Source: 21-14-0-10-47-8 sp966211455
GTDB taxonomy: Bacteria; Bdellovibrionota; Bdellovibrionia; Bdellovibrionales; Bdellovibrionaceae
Assembly (NCBI GenBank): GCA_966211455.1
Contig: CBIHNI010000012.1
Coordinates: forward strand, 62,001-126,000
Length of the DNA: 64,000 nucleotides
Direction of reading: 5' to 3'
Shown: positions 8,237-16,647 of the stretch, in pieces
Layout: every line of letters starts with the position of its first letter
How positions within the stretch are numbered: position 1 is the stretch's first letter
Made by a program: the position numbers and the translations under genes
The notes under the pieces: generated by a model
The model's database searches: none
The model's input: the letters and a program-made list of their open reading frames with translations, nothing else
Told to the model about the DNA's origin: nothing

Positions 8237-9158
8237 ATTTCAAGACCGGCTTCAACTGTTCGAAGCGGAATGAATCGACGATCTTGCCGCCGACTTTCAC
8301 CACGTGTGATTTTAGAACTTGGACGCCGCCGCAGGTGTAGAAGGATGCAGATTGAAGCTCTTCGATTCCTGGGATGGCTTTGATAGACAAGCTTGTGATC
8401 GTTGTGGTCGTGACTTCGCCTTCGCCCAAATTCTGTTTTCCGCAGATGACAGGTCCAAATGCGAACTCCGTTTCACGCATGGCTTCGAAACTGCCGCCCT
8501 CATGCAGGCGGAAAATTCCCTTTTCGGTTTTTGTGACAACCTTTGATGCATTTTGAATATAACAGGTTTCGAACTGGCCGCCTTCGTCGGATCGAAGGAA
8601 ATCATAACCGCGCTGAGTGATATTGGGACGGTAATCTTCTAAAGATTTGTTTTCACCAGAGCAATCGATCTCGCCGTTCATCACCACGCAATTGATGGCC
8701 TCTGGCATGGGCTTGAGCATGATCTCCCCGCCTGCCCCCGGAATCACCATCGAGAAAATCGTTTTGATCACGCGGGCATTCAGGTCACGGCTGTTGCGGA
8801 CCTGGTAGCGCTCTTCAATTTTGCGCATGCCGGATTGGTTGCTGACCTGGGTGGAAACGAAAGTGCTATCGCCGTCGTTCAGGCTTGGATCGAAAATCTT
8901 GCGGTCTTGATAGCTTTGGATGCGACCCTTGTGATCGCGGCGGACCTGGCAAGAAGAGCCAAAACGTCTTTCGAGATAATTTTGATAGCTGGATTCATTT
9001 TCGCGCGTCACCAACTGTTGGGCTTCAAAGTTTGGCGTTTGCGAAATATCGGCGACTTCGACCACTTGACCTGGAGGCGTGCTGGCCGAGTTCTTTTTCG
9101 CGCAAGCGATGATCATGGCAAATGCCAAAGCCGCGAGTAGAATTTGAGTCTCTTTCAT
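8235..9158 (-). CDS. Lipoprotein of unknown function
   Basis: Length 307 aa from ATG at 9158; GGGGG at 9164-9168 is 5 nt upstream, which favours this start over the codon at 9176. The N-terminus is a lipoprotein signal peptide: MKETQILLAALAFAMIIAC, with the modified Cys at residue 19 followed by Ala-Lys-Lys. The mature protein contains several Cys residues (SSCQVRR, INCVVMNGEIDCSG, ETCYIQN, YTCGGV) that could form disulfides in the periplasm, and mixed beta-strand-like segments. No family is recognised. Ala at +2 predicts outer-membrane sorting under the Lol rule. It stands alone, divergent from the hydrolase-like gene. Confidence 0.75.
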   Translation of the reverse strand: MKETQILLAALAFAMIIACAKKNSASTPPGQVVEVADISQTPNFEAQQLVTRENESSYQNYLERRFGSSCQVRRDHKGRIQSYQDRKIFDPSLNDGDSTFVSTQVSNQSGMRKIEERYQVRNSRDLNARVIKTIFSMVIPGAGGEIMLKPMPEAINCVVMNGEIDCSGENKSLEDYRPNITQRGYDFLRSDEGGQFETCYIQNASKVVTKTEKGIFRLHEGGSFEAMRETEFAFGPVICGKQNLGEGEVTTTTITSLSIKAIPGIEELQSASFYTCGGVQVLKSHVVKVGGKIVDSFRFEQLKPVLK

Positions 9159-9274
9159 CAGATCCCCCGATCTCAACAGGGCAATCTAGTCGAAGGATTT
9201 CAGAGGGGAAACTGTCAGAAATTTGGTCAGTCGCTTTTACAAAATCAGAGACAGTTTTAGGCACCGGTTCGGTT

Positions 9275-9303
9275 TTGACAGGCCGGCGCGCCAGGCTTAT
9301 TCT
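9275..9303 (+). promoter_or_regulatory. Sigma70-type promoter placed for a leaderless transcript
   Basis: TTGACA (9275-9280) and TATTCT (9298-9303) are separated by exactly 17 nt. The usual 6-8 nt from the -10 box to +1 puts transcription initiation on the ATG at 9310. No ribosome-binding site precedes that ATG. Confidence 0.65.
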
Positions 9304-9309
9304 AACACC

Positions 9310-10080
9310 ATGACAGAAGCGAAGCTTTCCTCGAGAGGAAAATGGCACCGGGCTGAGAATAAGAAGTTTCAAGAGACCGTTCTTTTGGTGCCCTTCTTTG
9401 GCGCCGAAAGAAAGAATCTACAACGTCATGCCGAGTTCTTGAACGAAATCGGTTTTGATTGCGTCAGCTGCGAGCTTCGCGACAACTGGTCCGAGATGGC
9501 CAATAACCTTCTGTCATCGCACGCCGAATTTGGCATGAAGCACGTGTGGGCCGACCAAATCGAAGGTCTGCTAAACGAAATCCCGGGTGATAAAATCGTT
9601 TTCTCGTTTTCGAATCCTTCGGCCAGCGCGATCGAAGCCATCGCCGGCCGACATGCAGCTGACATCAAGGGCTTGATCTGCGACGGCGGCCCATCGGGTC
9701 AGCTGTGGCATTCGATGGTGAACTATTTCACTCATGAATTGAAGCTTCCGCTTTATCCTGTGAAGGCCGCAGCCGCTTTTGTATCGGCCAGCCTTTGGCA
9801 TCCGAAATTTTTGGAAGTCATCCACAGCGATCTTGCCACATTCCCGAAAGGCTTTCGCATTCTTTCGATTCGTGGCTGGAAGGATCCCTTGATCTCGCCA
9901 AAAATGATCGACATGGTGTTCGAACCGCATCAACAAATCGATTGGCAAAAACTGGCTTTGCCAGAGGGAAAACACCTGAATGGCCTGAAAGATCATCCGG
10001 ATCAATACAAGCCACCGGTCGAACAATTTTTGCGGGGGATTGCAACGCCCTTGAAAGCGAAAGCTCGGGATTTAGAATAG
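9310..10080 (+). CDS. Alpha/beta-hydrolase-like protein
   Basis: Length 256 aa from the ATG at 9310. The strand order suggests an alpha/beta-hydrolase fold: VLLVPFFGAERKNLQRHAEFLNE early, a turn at IVFSFSNPSASAIEAI where the nucleophile elbow would sit (Ser in FSFSNPS rather than the usual GxSxG), ICDGGPSGQ, then RILSIRGWKDPLIS near the acid position and GKHLNGLKDHPDQY with a possible catalytic His. The altered elbow means catalytic activity is uncertain. The start is chosen from promoter geometry since no ribosome site exists for any upstream codon. The 3' end overlaps the convergent methyltransferase gene by 9 nt. Confidence 0.65.
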   Translation: MTEAKLSSRGKWHRAENKKFQETVLLVPFFGAERKNLQRHAEFLNEIGFDCVSCELRDNWSEMANNLLSSHAEFGMKHVWADQIEGLLNEIPGDKIVFSFSNPSASAIEAIAGRHAADIKGLICDGGPSGQLWHSMVNYFTHELKLPLYPVKAAAAFVSASLWHPKFLEVIHSDLATFPKGFRILSIRGWKDPLISPKMIDMVFEPHQQIDWQKLALPEGKHLNGLKDHPDQYKPPVEQFLRGIATPLKAKARDLE

Positions 10081-10746
10081 CTTGATCGCAACGAACAGAC
10101 CTTCGCTAGTCGGAATGATCGTGCTTTGATAGCGCTTTGGGTCTGCCAGTCGTTCGTTGAAAGACTTCATCACATCAATCTGCTTTTTCGAGAAGGTTGC
10201 TTTGTTTCCGGTCAGGACCGCACCGCCTAGAAAAATATTATCCGCGATGATCAGCCCGCCGGGACGCACATTTTTTTCCGCCCAGTCGAGATAGGCTTCG
10301 TAAGCCGACTTATTGCCGTCGATGAAAATTCCGTCAAAAGGACCTTTGCCGTCCAGATCCGCCAAAGTTTTCTGCGCATCACCCTCAAGCAAATGCACCT
10401 GCCGATTTGGTTGTGTCTCTTGATACTTTTCAAAAATTTCGCGCGCGATTTTGGCGTGACGTTCGTCTTTTTCCAAAGTCCACAGCTCCCCGCCGTCTTT
10501 CAAGCCTTGCAAGATCCATAAAGCCGACAATCCGGTCAGCGTTCCGATCTCGACAAATTTTTTGCAGCCGTGCATGCCGATCAAGGTCGACATCAGTCGA
10601 GCTTCATGCGGACTGAGACTGATCCCCGCTTTACCCAATTCTCGAGAAGCAGATCTGGCCTCTTCGAAAAGTTCCGAAGGTTCAGTTGGAAAAAGCATAT
10701 GGAGATAGTTTTCTAAAGGGCTCGAGTCCTGTGTCAGATCACGCAT
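10072..10746 (-). CDS. Class I SAM-dependent O-methyltransferase (CCoAOMT-like)
   Basis: Length 224 aa, the normal size of the caffeoyl-CoA/catechol O-methyltransferase-like bacterial family. The SAM-binding motif I is VEIGTLTGLSALWI at about residues 66-79, followed by the acidic LEKDERH, then DGIFIDGNKSAYEAYLDW with the metal-binding Asp, and GGLIIADN before the motif IFLGGAVL. These motifs fit a divalent-metal-dependent enzyme that methylates a hydroxyl group of a small molecule. The substrate cannot be told. It is divergent from the OppF-type gene (47 nt apart) and convergent with the hydrolase-like gene. Confidence 0.88.
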   Translation of the reverse strand: MRDLTQDSSPLENYLHMLFPTEPSELFEEARSASRELGKAGISLSPHEARLMSTLIGMHGCKKFVEIGTLTGLSALWILQGLKDGGELWTLEKDERHAKIAREIFEKYQETQPNRQVHLLEGDAQKTLADLDGKGPFDGIFIDGNKSAYEAYLDWAEKNVRPGGLIIADNIFLGGAVLTGNKATFSKKQIDVMKSFNERLADPKRYQSTIIPTSEGLFVAIKLF

Positions 10747-10758
10747 ATCTTTTTGTAC

Positions 10759-10786
10759 TTGAACGCCTGAAGGCTTGCATTAAAAT
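10759..10786 (+). promoter_or_regulatory. Promoter of the OppF-type gene, probably leaderless
   Basis: TTGAAC at 10759-10764 and TAAAAT at 10781-10786 have a 16-nt spacer. The predicted +1 falls at 10793-10794, on the ATG that starts MLKVKNLKKEF. Confidence 0.5.
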
Positions 10787-10793
10787 GGATGTG

Positions 10794-11585
10794 ATGCTGA
10801 AGGTCAAAAACCTGAAAAAGGAATTCATCACCGAGACTTCGTTCTTTGCACAAGCGCAAACAACGCAAGCTTTGAAGGGTGTCTCGTTTGATATTCAAAA
10901 AGGTGAAACTTTCGGAGTCGTCGGCGAATCCGGTTGCGGAAAATCGACGCTGGCCCGCTGTGTGACCCGCTTGATCGATGTCTCTGCTGGATCGATCGAA
11001 TTTCAAGGAGAAGACATCACGGCGCTCAAGGGAAAAGAGCTGCAAGCGCTTCGCAGACGGCTGCAAATCGTTTTTCAAAATTCATTTTCCAGCCTAAATC
11101 CACGAATGAAACTGAGTGCTTTGATCGAAGAGCCATTGATCGTGCATGGCTTGATGGCTTCAGCTAAAGACCGCCAAGATCGCGTCGATCAATTGCTGGA
11201 AATGGTAGGCCTGCAAAGAGAAATGAAGCATCGTTATCCGCGCGAATTTTCGGGTGGCCAACGCCAGCGGGTTGGTTTGGCGCGTGCGCTTGCTGTCGAA
11301 CCCGAGATGATTGTGTGTGATGAGGCGGTTTCTTCGCTGGACGTGTCCGTGCAGGCGCAAATTTTAAATCTTTTATTGGATCTGCAGCAGAAGCTGGGTC
11401 TGACTTATTTGTTTATAGCCCACGATTTACGTGTGGTTGAATACATTGCTTCCCGCGTGGCCGTAATGAGCGAAGGACAGATTGTCGAAACTGCAGTCAC
11501 CCACGAGCTTTTTCAGCATCCTAAGCACCCTTATACACAAACCCTGCTTTCTTCGATTCCCCAGCTGCCTGTTTTGAAGGTCTAA
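10794..11585 (+). CDS. ABC transporter ATP-binding subunit, OppF/DppF type
   Basis: Length 263 aa from ATG 10794; an in-frame ATG at 10785 is the alternative. Walker A is GESGCGKST at about residues 46-54, the Q-loop VFQNSFSSLNP follows, the ABC signature is SGGQRQR, Walker B is MIVCDEAVSSLD, and the switch histidine is in IAHDLRVV. The KHPYTQTLLSSIP tail is the C-terminal motif typical of oligopeptide and dipeptide importer ATPases. Permease and OppD genes are missing nearby. A family-5 peptide-binding protein occurs alone at 35255, so this genome may scatter the parts of one transporter. It would work on the cytoplasmic face of the inner membrane. Confidence 0.9.
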   Translation: MLKVKNLKKEFITETSFFAQAQTTQALKGVSFDIQKGETFGVVGESGCGKSTLARCVTRLIDVSAGSIEFQGEDITALKGKELQALRRRLQIVFQNSFSSLNPRMKLSALIEEPLIVHGLMASAKDRQDRVDQLLEMVGLQREMKHRYPREFSGGQRQRVGLARALAVEPEMIVCDEAVSSLDVSVQAQILNLLLDLQQKLGLTYLFIAHDLRVVEYIASRVAVMSEGQIVETAVTHELFQHPKHPYTQTLLSSIPQLPVLKV

Positions 11586-11885
11586 ATCCTTTAATCTTCA
11601 GGCTTTCGTTGGCAAACGTCAGTTTTTGAAACAAGCAATTTCGTCGACCGTCTAGTCAACGCCGCTTCGATAGACAGCGATCCCATTGTGAGACGTTTCA
11701 CTGTGAATCGAAAACGGCTCGTACTCGAATCTGCAGCAGCTTTCGCTGTCAAACTTGTGGTTGGTTGTCAGGTCTTTGCTTTGCACTACCCCTTATCAAG
11801 TTGTTCAGAAATTTTCGGATCATTTTGGGAATGTAACTTAACTCAATCTATGGAATTTCCGATAGATAGAGTTGTTGAGGGGAAT
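11586..11885. other. 300-nt intergenic region before the six-gene envelope operon
   Basis: No gene is supported here. The downstream frame stays open back to 11688 but that extension lacks signal-peptide character and a ribosome site. A short inverted repeat GTGA-N6-TCAC lies at 11688-11701. No convincing promoter or terminator pair could be picked by eye. Confidence 0.4.
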
Positions 11886-13718
11886 ATGAAGAAGATGAAC
11901 AAACGCCGCAGTTTGCTGTGGATTGCTGCAGCTTTGATGCTGATCGTTCCGTTTCAAAACTGTGGACGGAATTTCCAGACCGTTGATGGCGTGACCACCC
12001 TAAGTTCGACTCAAGGTGGTGGCGATACCACTGGTGGCGGCACGACTCCGACAACAACCAATCCGACGACCTCAACAACCATGGCTCCAACCAAGCCTTG
12101 CTTGGCAACCGACGTTGGCGCGCCAGAAATGGGACAATCATCAACCACGACGGTGCAAGTTCTTTCGGGTCGCGGCGATTCTGCCGGACGTAAAGCTTCG
12201 AATCCAATCACTGTCACTTACAATAAATCAAATGCGGCTTCTCACTGTTCTCAAGCTGTGACGGTTCAATGTAACATGATGAACGGTTCGACCGTCACCG
12301 CAATGAACACGGCCGGTGTTCGTGCCAATGTCGATGGTCAGGACATCACGTGCACACGCACGCCTGGTAACGCAACACCTGGGACAAGCATTTCGATCAG
12401 CTTCCGTTCGAATGATAACGACACGGATAAGCAATGCTTCCAGGGAACGGCTCAGTTTCAAGTCAATCTTCGCAGCAGCGCTGACACCAACAAAACCAGC
12501 GCTTCTCAGACCATCACCGTGAACTTTAAAAACAACTGCTACCCTGAACAGATCACAACAGATTCTTTGGATTCTTTCGATCAAATGGGGACCGCGGTTG
12601 CAATCGACGGCAGCACGGCGGCGATCATTGCTCCGGGTGATGATGGCGATTCAAATCAAACACAAACGATCGGTGCTATTTATATCTACCGCAAATCCGG
12701 TGGCACATGGAACCGTTCACAAATCTTGCGCACCGATGACACTTCGATCGTTTCGGATCGTGGCGCAGCCGGTGACACTCCGGCCGCTTTGGCTTTGAAA
12801 TCCGGCGTACTGGTTGTGGGTAGCGAATTCAACAGCGGAAATGCTGGCGCCGTTTACATCTTTAAAGACAACGGTGGGACATTCTCGTTGGCTCGCAAAT
12901 TGTCAGGCGCGATTTCTGGCGGACGCTTTGGTCGCGCAGTTGCAACTGATGGTTCACAAATCGCGGTCGGCGCTCCGGGTGAAAATTCGGCCAAAGGTGC
13001 CGTCTATATATTTGATGCGGTTTCTTTCGCGCAAACGGGTCAGATCGCAAGCCCACTGGCTTCAAATGCTTATATGGGTGCGGCCGTTGCGATCGAAGGC
13101 TCGACTTTGGCGGTCGGCGCTCCGGCTTCGACTTTGTATCGCGACACGATGACCGGCGAGCTTTTGGTTTATCGTAAATCTGGCGGCGCCTGGAGCGAAG
13201 CGAGCGGCAATCCTTTGCGTGGTGCCAGCAAAACCAATATCGCGGCGAAAGACAACACTGGCAAAGCCACAACCATCACGGTTGCGATGGGCTCGGAATT
13301 GGGATCATCCGTCGCGATTTCTGGCGGAGTGATCGTGATCGGCTCGCCAGGTTTCTTAAGCGGCACCAAGAAGACCGGCATGGCGTTGGTGCTTGGCACC
13401 GATATGAGTCTGCAAACATTGCCTGATTTCTCGGGTTCAGAAGGTCGTTTCGGAACGTCCGTGGCGATCAGTTCTGGCAATATCATCGTCGGCGTGCCAG
13501 AAGTCCGCACCCGCGGTGGGGCGGTCGATCACTTTGCATTGTCCGGTGGGGTTTATCAATTTTCTCGACGTGTTTCGAGCGGCAAAAGCGCTGACAACGA
13601 TCAGTTCGGTTTTGCGGTCGGCATTTCGGGAACACATATCGTCGTGGGGGCGAAGCTCAATGCTGAGCCAAACAACGCTTCGGGATCTGCAAGCTTTATT
13701 TCGACGGTTATTCCTTAA
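11886..13718 (+). CDS. FG-GAP repeat (beta-propeller) lipoprotein
   Basis: Length 610 aa from the ATG at 11886, preceded by GAGGGG. The signal peptide ends LMLIVPFQNC with the lipidated Cys followed by Gly. A Thr/Gly-rich linker (about residues 45-70) and a beta-rich domain follow. From about residue 215 to the end there are six or seven FG-GAP-like blades, recognisable by repeats such as FGRAVATDGSQIAVGAPGE, MGAAVAIEGSTLAVGAPAS and FGTSVAISSGNIIVGVPEV, each followed by GAVYIF-type strands. FG-GAP propellers bind proteins or glycans at cell surfaces. It is the first gene of the operon and is probably anchored in the outer membrane (Gly at +2). Its ligand is unknown. Confidence 0.85.
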   Translation: MKKMNKRRSLLWIAAALMLIVPFQNCGRNFQTVDGVTTLSSTQGGGDTTGGGTTPTTTNPTTSTTMAPTKPCLATDVGAPEMGQSSTTTVQVLSGRGDSAGRKASNPITVTYNKSNAASHCSQAVTVQCNMMNGSTVTAMNTAGVRANVDGQDITCTRTPGNATPGTSISISFRSNDNDTDKQCFQGTAQFQVNLRSSADTNKTSASQTITVNFKNNCYPEQITTDSLDSFDQMGTAVAIDGSTAAIIAPGDDGDSNQTQTIGAIYIYRKSGGTWNRSQILRTDDTSIVSDRGAAGDTPAALALKSGVLVVGSEFNSGNAGAVYIFKDNGGTFSLARKLSGAISGGRFGRAVATDGSQIAVGAPGENSAKGAVYIFDAVSFAQTGQIASPLASNAYMGAAVAIEGSTLAVGAPASTLYRDTMTGELLVYRKSGGAWSEASGNPLRGASKTNIAAKDNTGKATTITVAMGSELGSSVAISGGVIVIGSPGFLSGTKKTGMALVLGTDMSLQTLPDFSGSEGRFGTSVAISSGNIIVGVPEVRTRGGAVDHFALSGGVYQFSRRVSSGKSADNDQFGFAVGISGTHIVVGAKLNAEPNNASGSASFISTVIP

Positions 13719-13730
13719 GAGGGGCGTAAG

Positions 13731-15986
13731 ATGAAAACTGGAAGAACACTCTTTACATTATTCTTCGCGGCGGCTTCACAGAGCGCTTACGCGTTGGATT
13801 CCAGCGGGAATGGCTCGACCCGAGCCGACGCTGTGGCATTGTATGTTTTCAGTCAGGACAATATCGATGCGGCGAATGGAATCATTCGTGACTTGGCACC
13901 GAATCCGTTGAACCTGCAAATCGTTCGTAAGAATGCTTTGTACTATATCCGCACCGACCATTTGGAAATTTCAGAGCCGAACTTGATTCGCTCAGTGGCT
14001 TCGGCCAATAAAATCATTTCGGCTTGTAAGGCTTCAAATGAAATGACGATCGAGATGTGGATCGAAAGCCGCACCCCTGCGGAAAAATTGGTCAACCAAG
14101 AAGATGAGCAGCGTCTGCCAGCCGGAGTCTTCAAGCAGTCTCTGCGTATCATGTCTCTTTCTGATACCTATTTTAAAGAGTTCCACAACTTCGGTGTGTA
14201 TCAGGGCTACAACATGGGTGACGTGTTCAAGTCATCGATGCGCACCTCTGGAAACTCGTCCGATACAAATCCAAACGGAGACCTGGTAGATACCTTGGTT
14301 TCTCCGAAAGAAAACTTCATCCTGCAAAAGAAGCAGCACCTTTATATCGTGAAAACGGCGAACGGTGCGCCTCGTTTGTACAACTCGGATGAAAACGGAA
14401 ATGACACCGGCCCTGTGGTCGCGCCCCGTGGTTTTGGCGGTAACTTTTCAAACTGGCTCGAATCTGGCCGCACGGTGACCTACGATACACCAGATGACAG
14501 TGCCGGCACACAAACCCGCACCTTGGATATGCGCCTTTCAATCGGTAACGAGTCCAGTGCCGATCAGGATTTCGGCAAGCCAACTCAAGGTGGTGAAAGC
14601 TCGACCAAACGCAGCCGTCACTGGCCTTGGATGGGTAAGATCTATATGGCAGCCGTCTACTGCCGCGCTTTAAGCGAAGTCGAAATGTTGGGTGCTGGTG
14701 CTCCCCACACGGCGGCTCCCCCGGTTTATCCAATCGATGTCACTCGTCGCATCACGCCTTCGATGACCCGTGCGCAGACGATCTACACCCGTCTGACCAG
14801 CGTGAAAACTCCGATCGACAATCCAGTGATCGCGCAGATGGCGGATCTTTTGGACCAGAACCAAGCTTTCGAAGCCGCAGCGTTGGCGACTCAGGATTCA
14901 AATTTCCTGAACATCACGGTTCGTGACTTGGCATCGCGTATGTCGACACGTGACGAAGTGATCAGCGCGCCTTTGAATGACTTTACGGCGACCGTGATCG
15001 GCGCGACACGTGATGGTTTGGATGCACGCTCGTTGCTGACATCGAATATCGTTTACGTTGCGGATCCTAAGAAGGCCGCAGTTCCTTCAAGCTTGGTTCG
15101 TGACCAGTTGATTTCAAATCGTCACTATGAGGCTTTGCAGGCCGGTAACTTTGATTTGGCAAAAGTTTTGATCTCGCAAAAACAGATGATCTATGACGGT
15201 TCAAAAGCCGTGGACCATCCAGATCCTGCGGGTCTTTTGACGACGCGCGCTTGGACGGCGGCGCATGCCATCGCCGGAACGAACCGTCGTATGATCGAGT
15301 ACTCGTTCCGTGAATTCCTGTGCACGCCGATCGATAAATGGGCGAACTCGAACGGAAGTGATGCTCCGGTGGGTCGTGACGTGGACCGCTTCCCAGGTGG
15401 AAGCCACACCAAGTTCACGACCAGCTGCCGTGCATGTCACTCGAGCATGGATCCATTGCGAAGTGCGTTCTCGTACTTTACGTTCTCGAACGGTTTCCAA
15501 AAGCACTCTTTGGTGGTCAGCCGATTGCCAGCCGGCATCGTCAATGAAGACACGCAAATGGGTATGGCCGCCGGCTTGAAGAATTCAGATCCAGCGAACA
15601 CACAATTGCCAAGCCTTGGTAACGTCGCCTTCGTTGCGGACAAAATGAATCACAACGAAACCGTGTTCCCAGGCGGACGCGTGATCGTCGACAACTCGTT
15701 TAAAAACGCGGCGGTTGAAGGTTGGGCGGCGAACTATTTCGGATGGCGCGGGCCGACCGCTGGAAATGGTGCAAAGGACTTCGGTTCGATGATCGCCAAC
15801 TCGCAACAGTTCTCCCGTTGCATGGCAAAGCGCGTGTTTGCTTCTGTGTGTAAGCGTGAATCGCAAAGTTTCGATGAATCCCTGATCAATTCGGTCGCGA
15901 CCGAGTTTGAGAACAAGGGTTACAAGTTGGATTATTTATTTAAACGCTTGGTGGTAACACCAAACTGCCTTGGGGAGGCAAAGTGA
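13731..15986 (+). CDS. Secreted LamG-like / planctomycete-cytochrome-type (DUF1592/1588/1585-like) protein
   Basis: Length 751 aa, with GAGGGG 6 nt before the ATG and a signal peptide ending near SAYA-LD. Residues about 25-325 look like a LamG/concanavalin-type jelly roll (ALYVFSQDN at the start, GKIYMAAVYCRALSEVE at the end). The C-terminal 350 residues carry SFREFLCTPIDKW, then a CXXCH motif in SCRACHSSMDPLRSAF (the CxxCHxxxDP pattern of DUF1588), and a C-terminal segment like DUF1585. Such proteins in Planctomycetes pair with DUF1501/DUF1552 proteins, as here. Whether the CXXCH binds haem is unproven. It is 12 nt after the FG-GAP gene and its stop overlaps the next start. Confidence 0.7.
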   Translation: MKTGRTLFTLFFAAASQSAYALDSSGNGSTRADAVALYVFSQDNIDAANGIIRDLAPNPLNLQIVRKNALYYIRTDHLEISEPNLIRSVASANKIISACKASNEMTIEMWIESRTPAEKLVNQEDEQRLPAGVFKQSLRIMSLSDTYFKEFHNFGVYQGYNMGDVFKSSMRTSGNSSDTNPNGDLVDTLVSPKENFILQKKQHLYIVKTANGAPRLYNSDENGNDTGPVVAPRGFGGNFSNWLESGRTVTYDTPDDSAGTQTRTLDMRLSIGNESSADQDFGKPTQGGESSTKRSRHWPWMGKIYMAAVYCRALSEVEMLGAGAPHTAAPPVYPIDVTRRITPSMTRAQTIYTRLTSVKTPIDNPVIAQMADLLDQNQAFEAAALATQDSNFLNITVRDLASRMSTRDEVISAPLNDFTATVIGATRDGLDARSLLTSNIVYVADPKKAAVPSSLVRDQLISNRHYEALQAGNFDLAKVLISQKQMIYDGSKAVDHPDPAGLLTTRAWTAAHAIAGTNRRMIEYSFREFLCTPIDKWANSNGSDAPVGRDVDRFPGGSHTKFTTSCRACHSSMDPLRSAFSYFTFSNGFQKHSLVVSRLPAGIVNEDTQMGMAAGLKNSDPANTQLPSLGNVAFVADKMNHNETVFPGGRVIVDNSFKNAAVEGWAANYFGWRGPTAGNGAKDFGSMIANSQQFSRCMAKRVFASVCKRESQSFDESLINSVATEFENKGYKLDYLFKRLVVTPNCLGEAK

Positions 15987-16624
15987 CAAAGAAACTGATG
16001 CTTCGAATTGCATCCATTGTTGTCAGCGGTGGCATGATCATCGTGGGCTTGGGTCAGGGTTGCGGTAAGTTCACTGTGATCGGTGACACCTCGGCCGGAA
16101 CTAGCACACAGAACTCGGATACATCGGAAGATGATCCGGCGATTCTGCCGAACACTTCGACCGTGGCTTTGGTTTACGGAAAACAGGTTCTGGATCATTA
16201 TGCTTCTTGCATTGGATCGGGACTTCCTTCAGACCGAACTTTGGCGATGTACTCGTCAAAAGCCGGAACGATTTCAGAAACCGGTGCCGTGTCGACTTTG
16301 ACCGCACCGATGTTGATGGCCGCGACTTCGATTGCGGGTGAGGTCTGCGAAGACTTGATCATCAACGAAAGATCCGCACCTCGTATTTTTATCGGAGTCA
16401 ATCTGTCAGGTACGGCGATGCCGGCAACAAGCTCGATGCAAGATGCGATGAGACGCATTGCCCGCTCGTGCTGGTCGCGTGACGAAGATCCGACGGAAGC
16501 AGAAATCATCATGGGGTCGATGCAATCTGCTTTCCAGGGGGCGAGCGGTGCCAATACGGCGCACGACGCGGCTTTGTTCATGTGCACATCGATGTTGGGT
16601 GCACTGGACTCTTTGGTTCTTTAA
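15983..16624 (+). CDS. Lipoprotein of unknown function in the envelope operon
   Basis: Length 213 aa. The GTG start at 15983 overlaps the TGA of the preceding gene (GTGA), and GGGGAGG lies 6 nt upstream, so translation is coupled. The lipoprotein signal ends VGLGQGC-GKF. The mature part is Ser/Thr/Asp-rich at first, then helical with cysteines at regular positions (ASCIG, EVCED, RSCWSRDED, FMCTS). The segment IARSCWSRDEDPTEAEI resembles the short helical motif found at the N-terminal side of DUF1592 proteins, a weak similarity. Its place between the LamG/CXXCH gene and the DUF1501 gene argues for a structural or assembly role in one complex. Confidence 0.75.
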   Translation: MTKKLMLRIASIVVSGGMIIVGLGQGCGKFTVIGDTSAGTSTQNSDTSEDDPAILPNTSTVALVYGKQVLDHYASCIGSGLPSDRTLAMYSSKAGTISETGAVSTLTAPMLMAATSIAGEVCEDLIINERSAPRIFIGVNLSGTAMPATSSMQDAMRRIARSCWSRDEDPTEAEIIMGSMQSAFQGASGANTAHDAALFMCTSMLGALDSLVL

Positions 16625-16647
16625 TTTAAATTTTTTGGGGGTTTGAA

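Noticed and set aside
11688..11885. Longer start for the FG-GAP lipoprotein
   Set aside because: The extension hides the lipoprotein signal behind 66 residues and lacks a ribosome site, whereas GAGGGG precedes ATG 11886.
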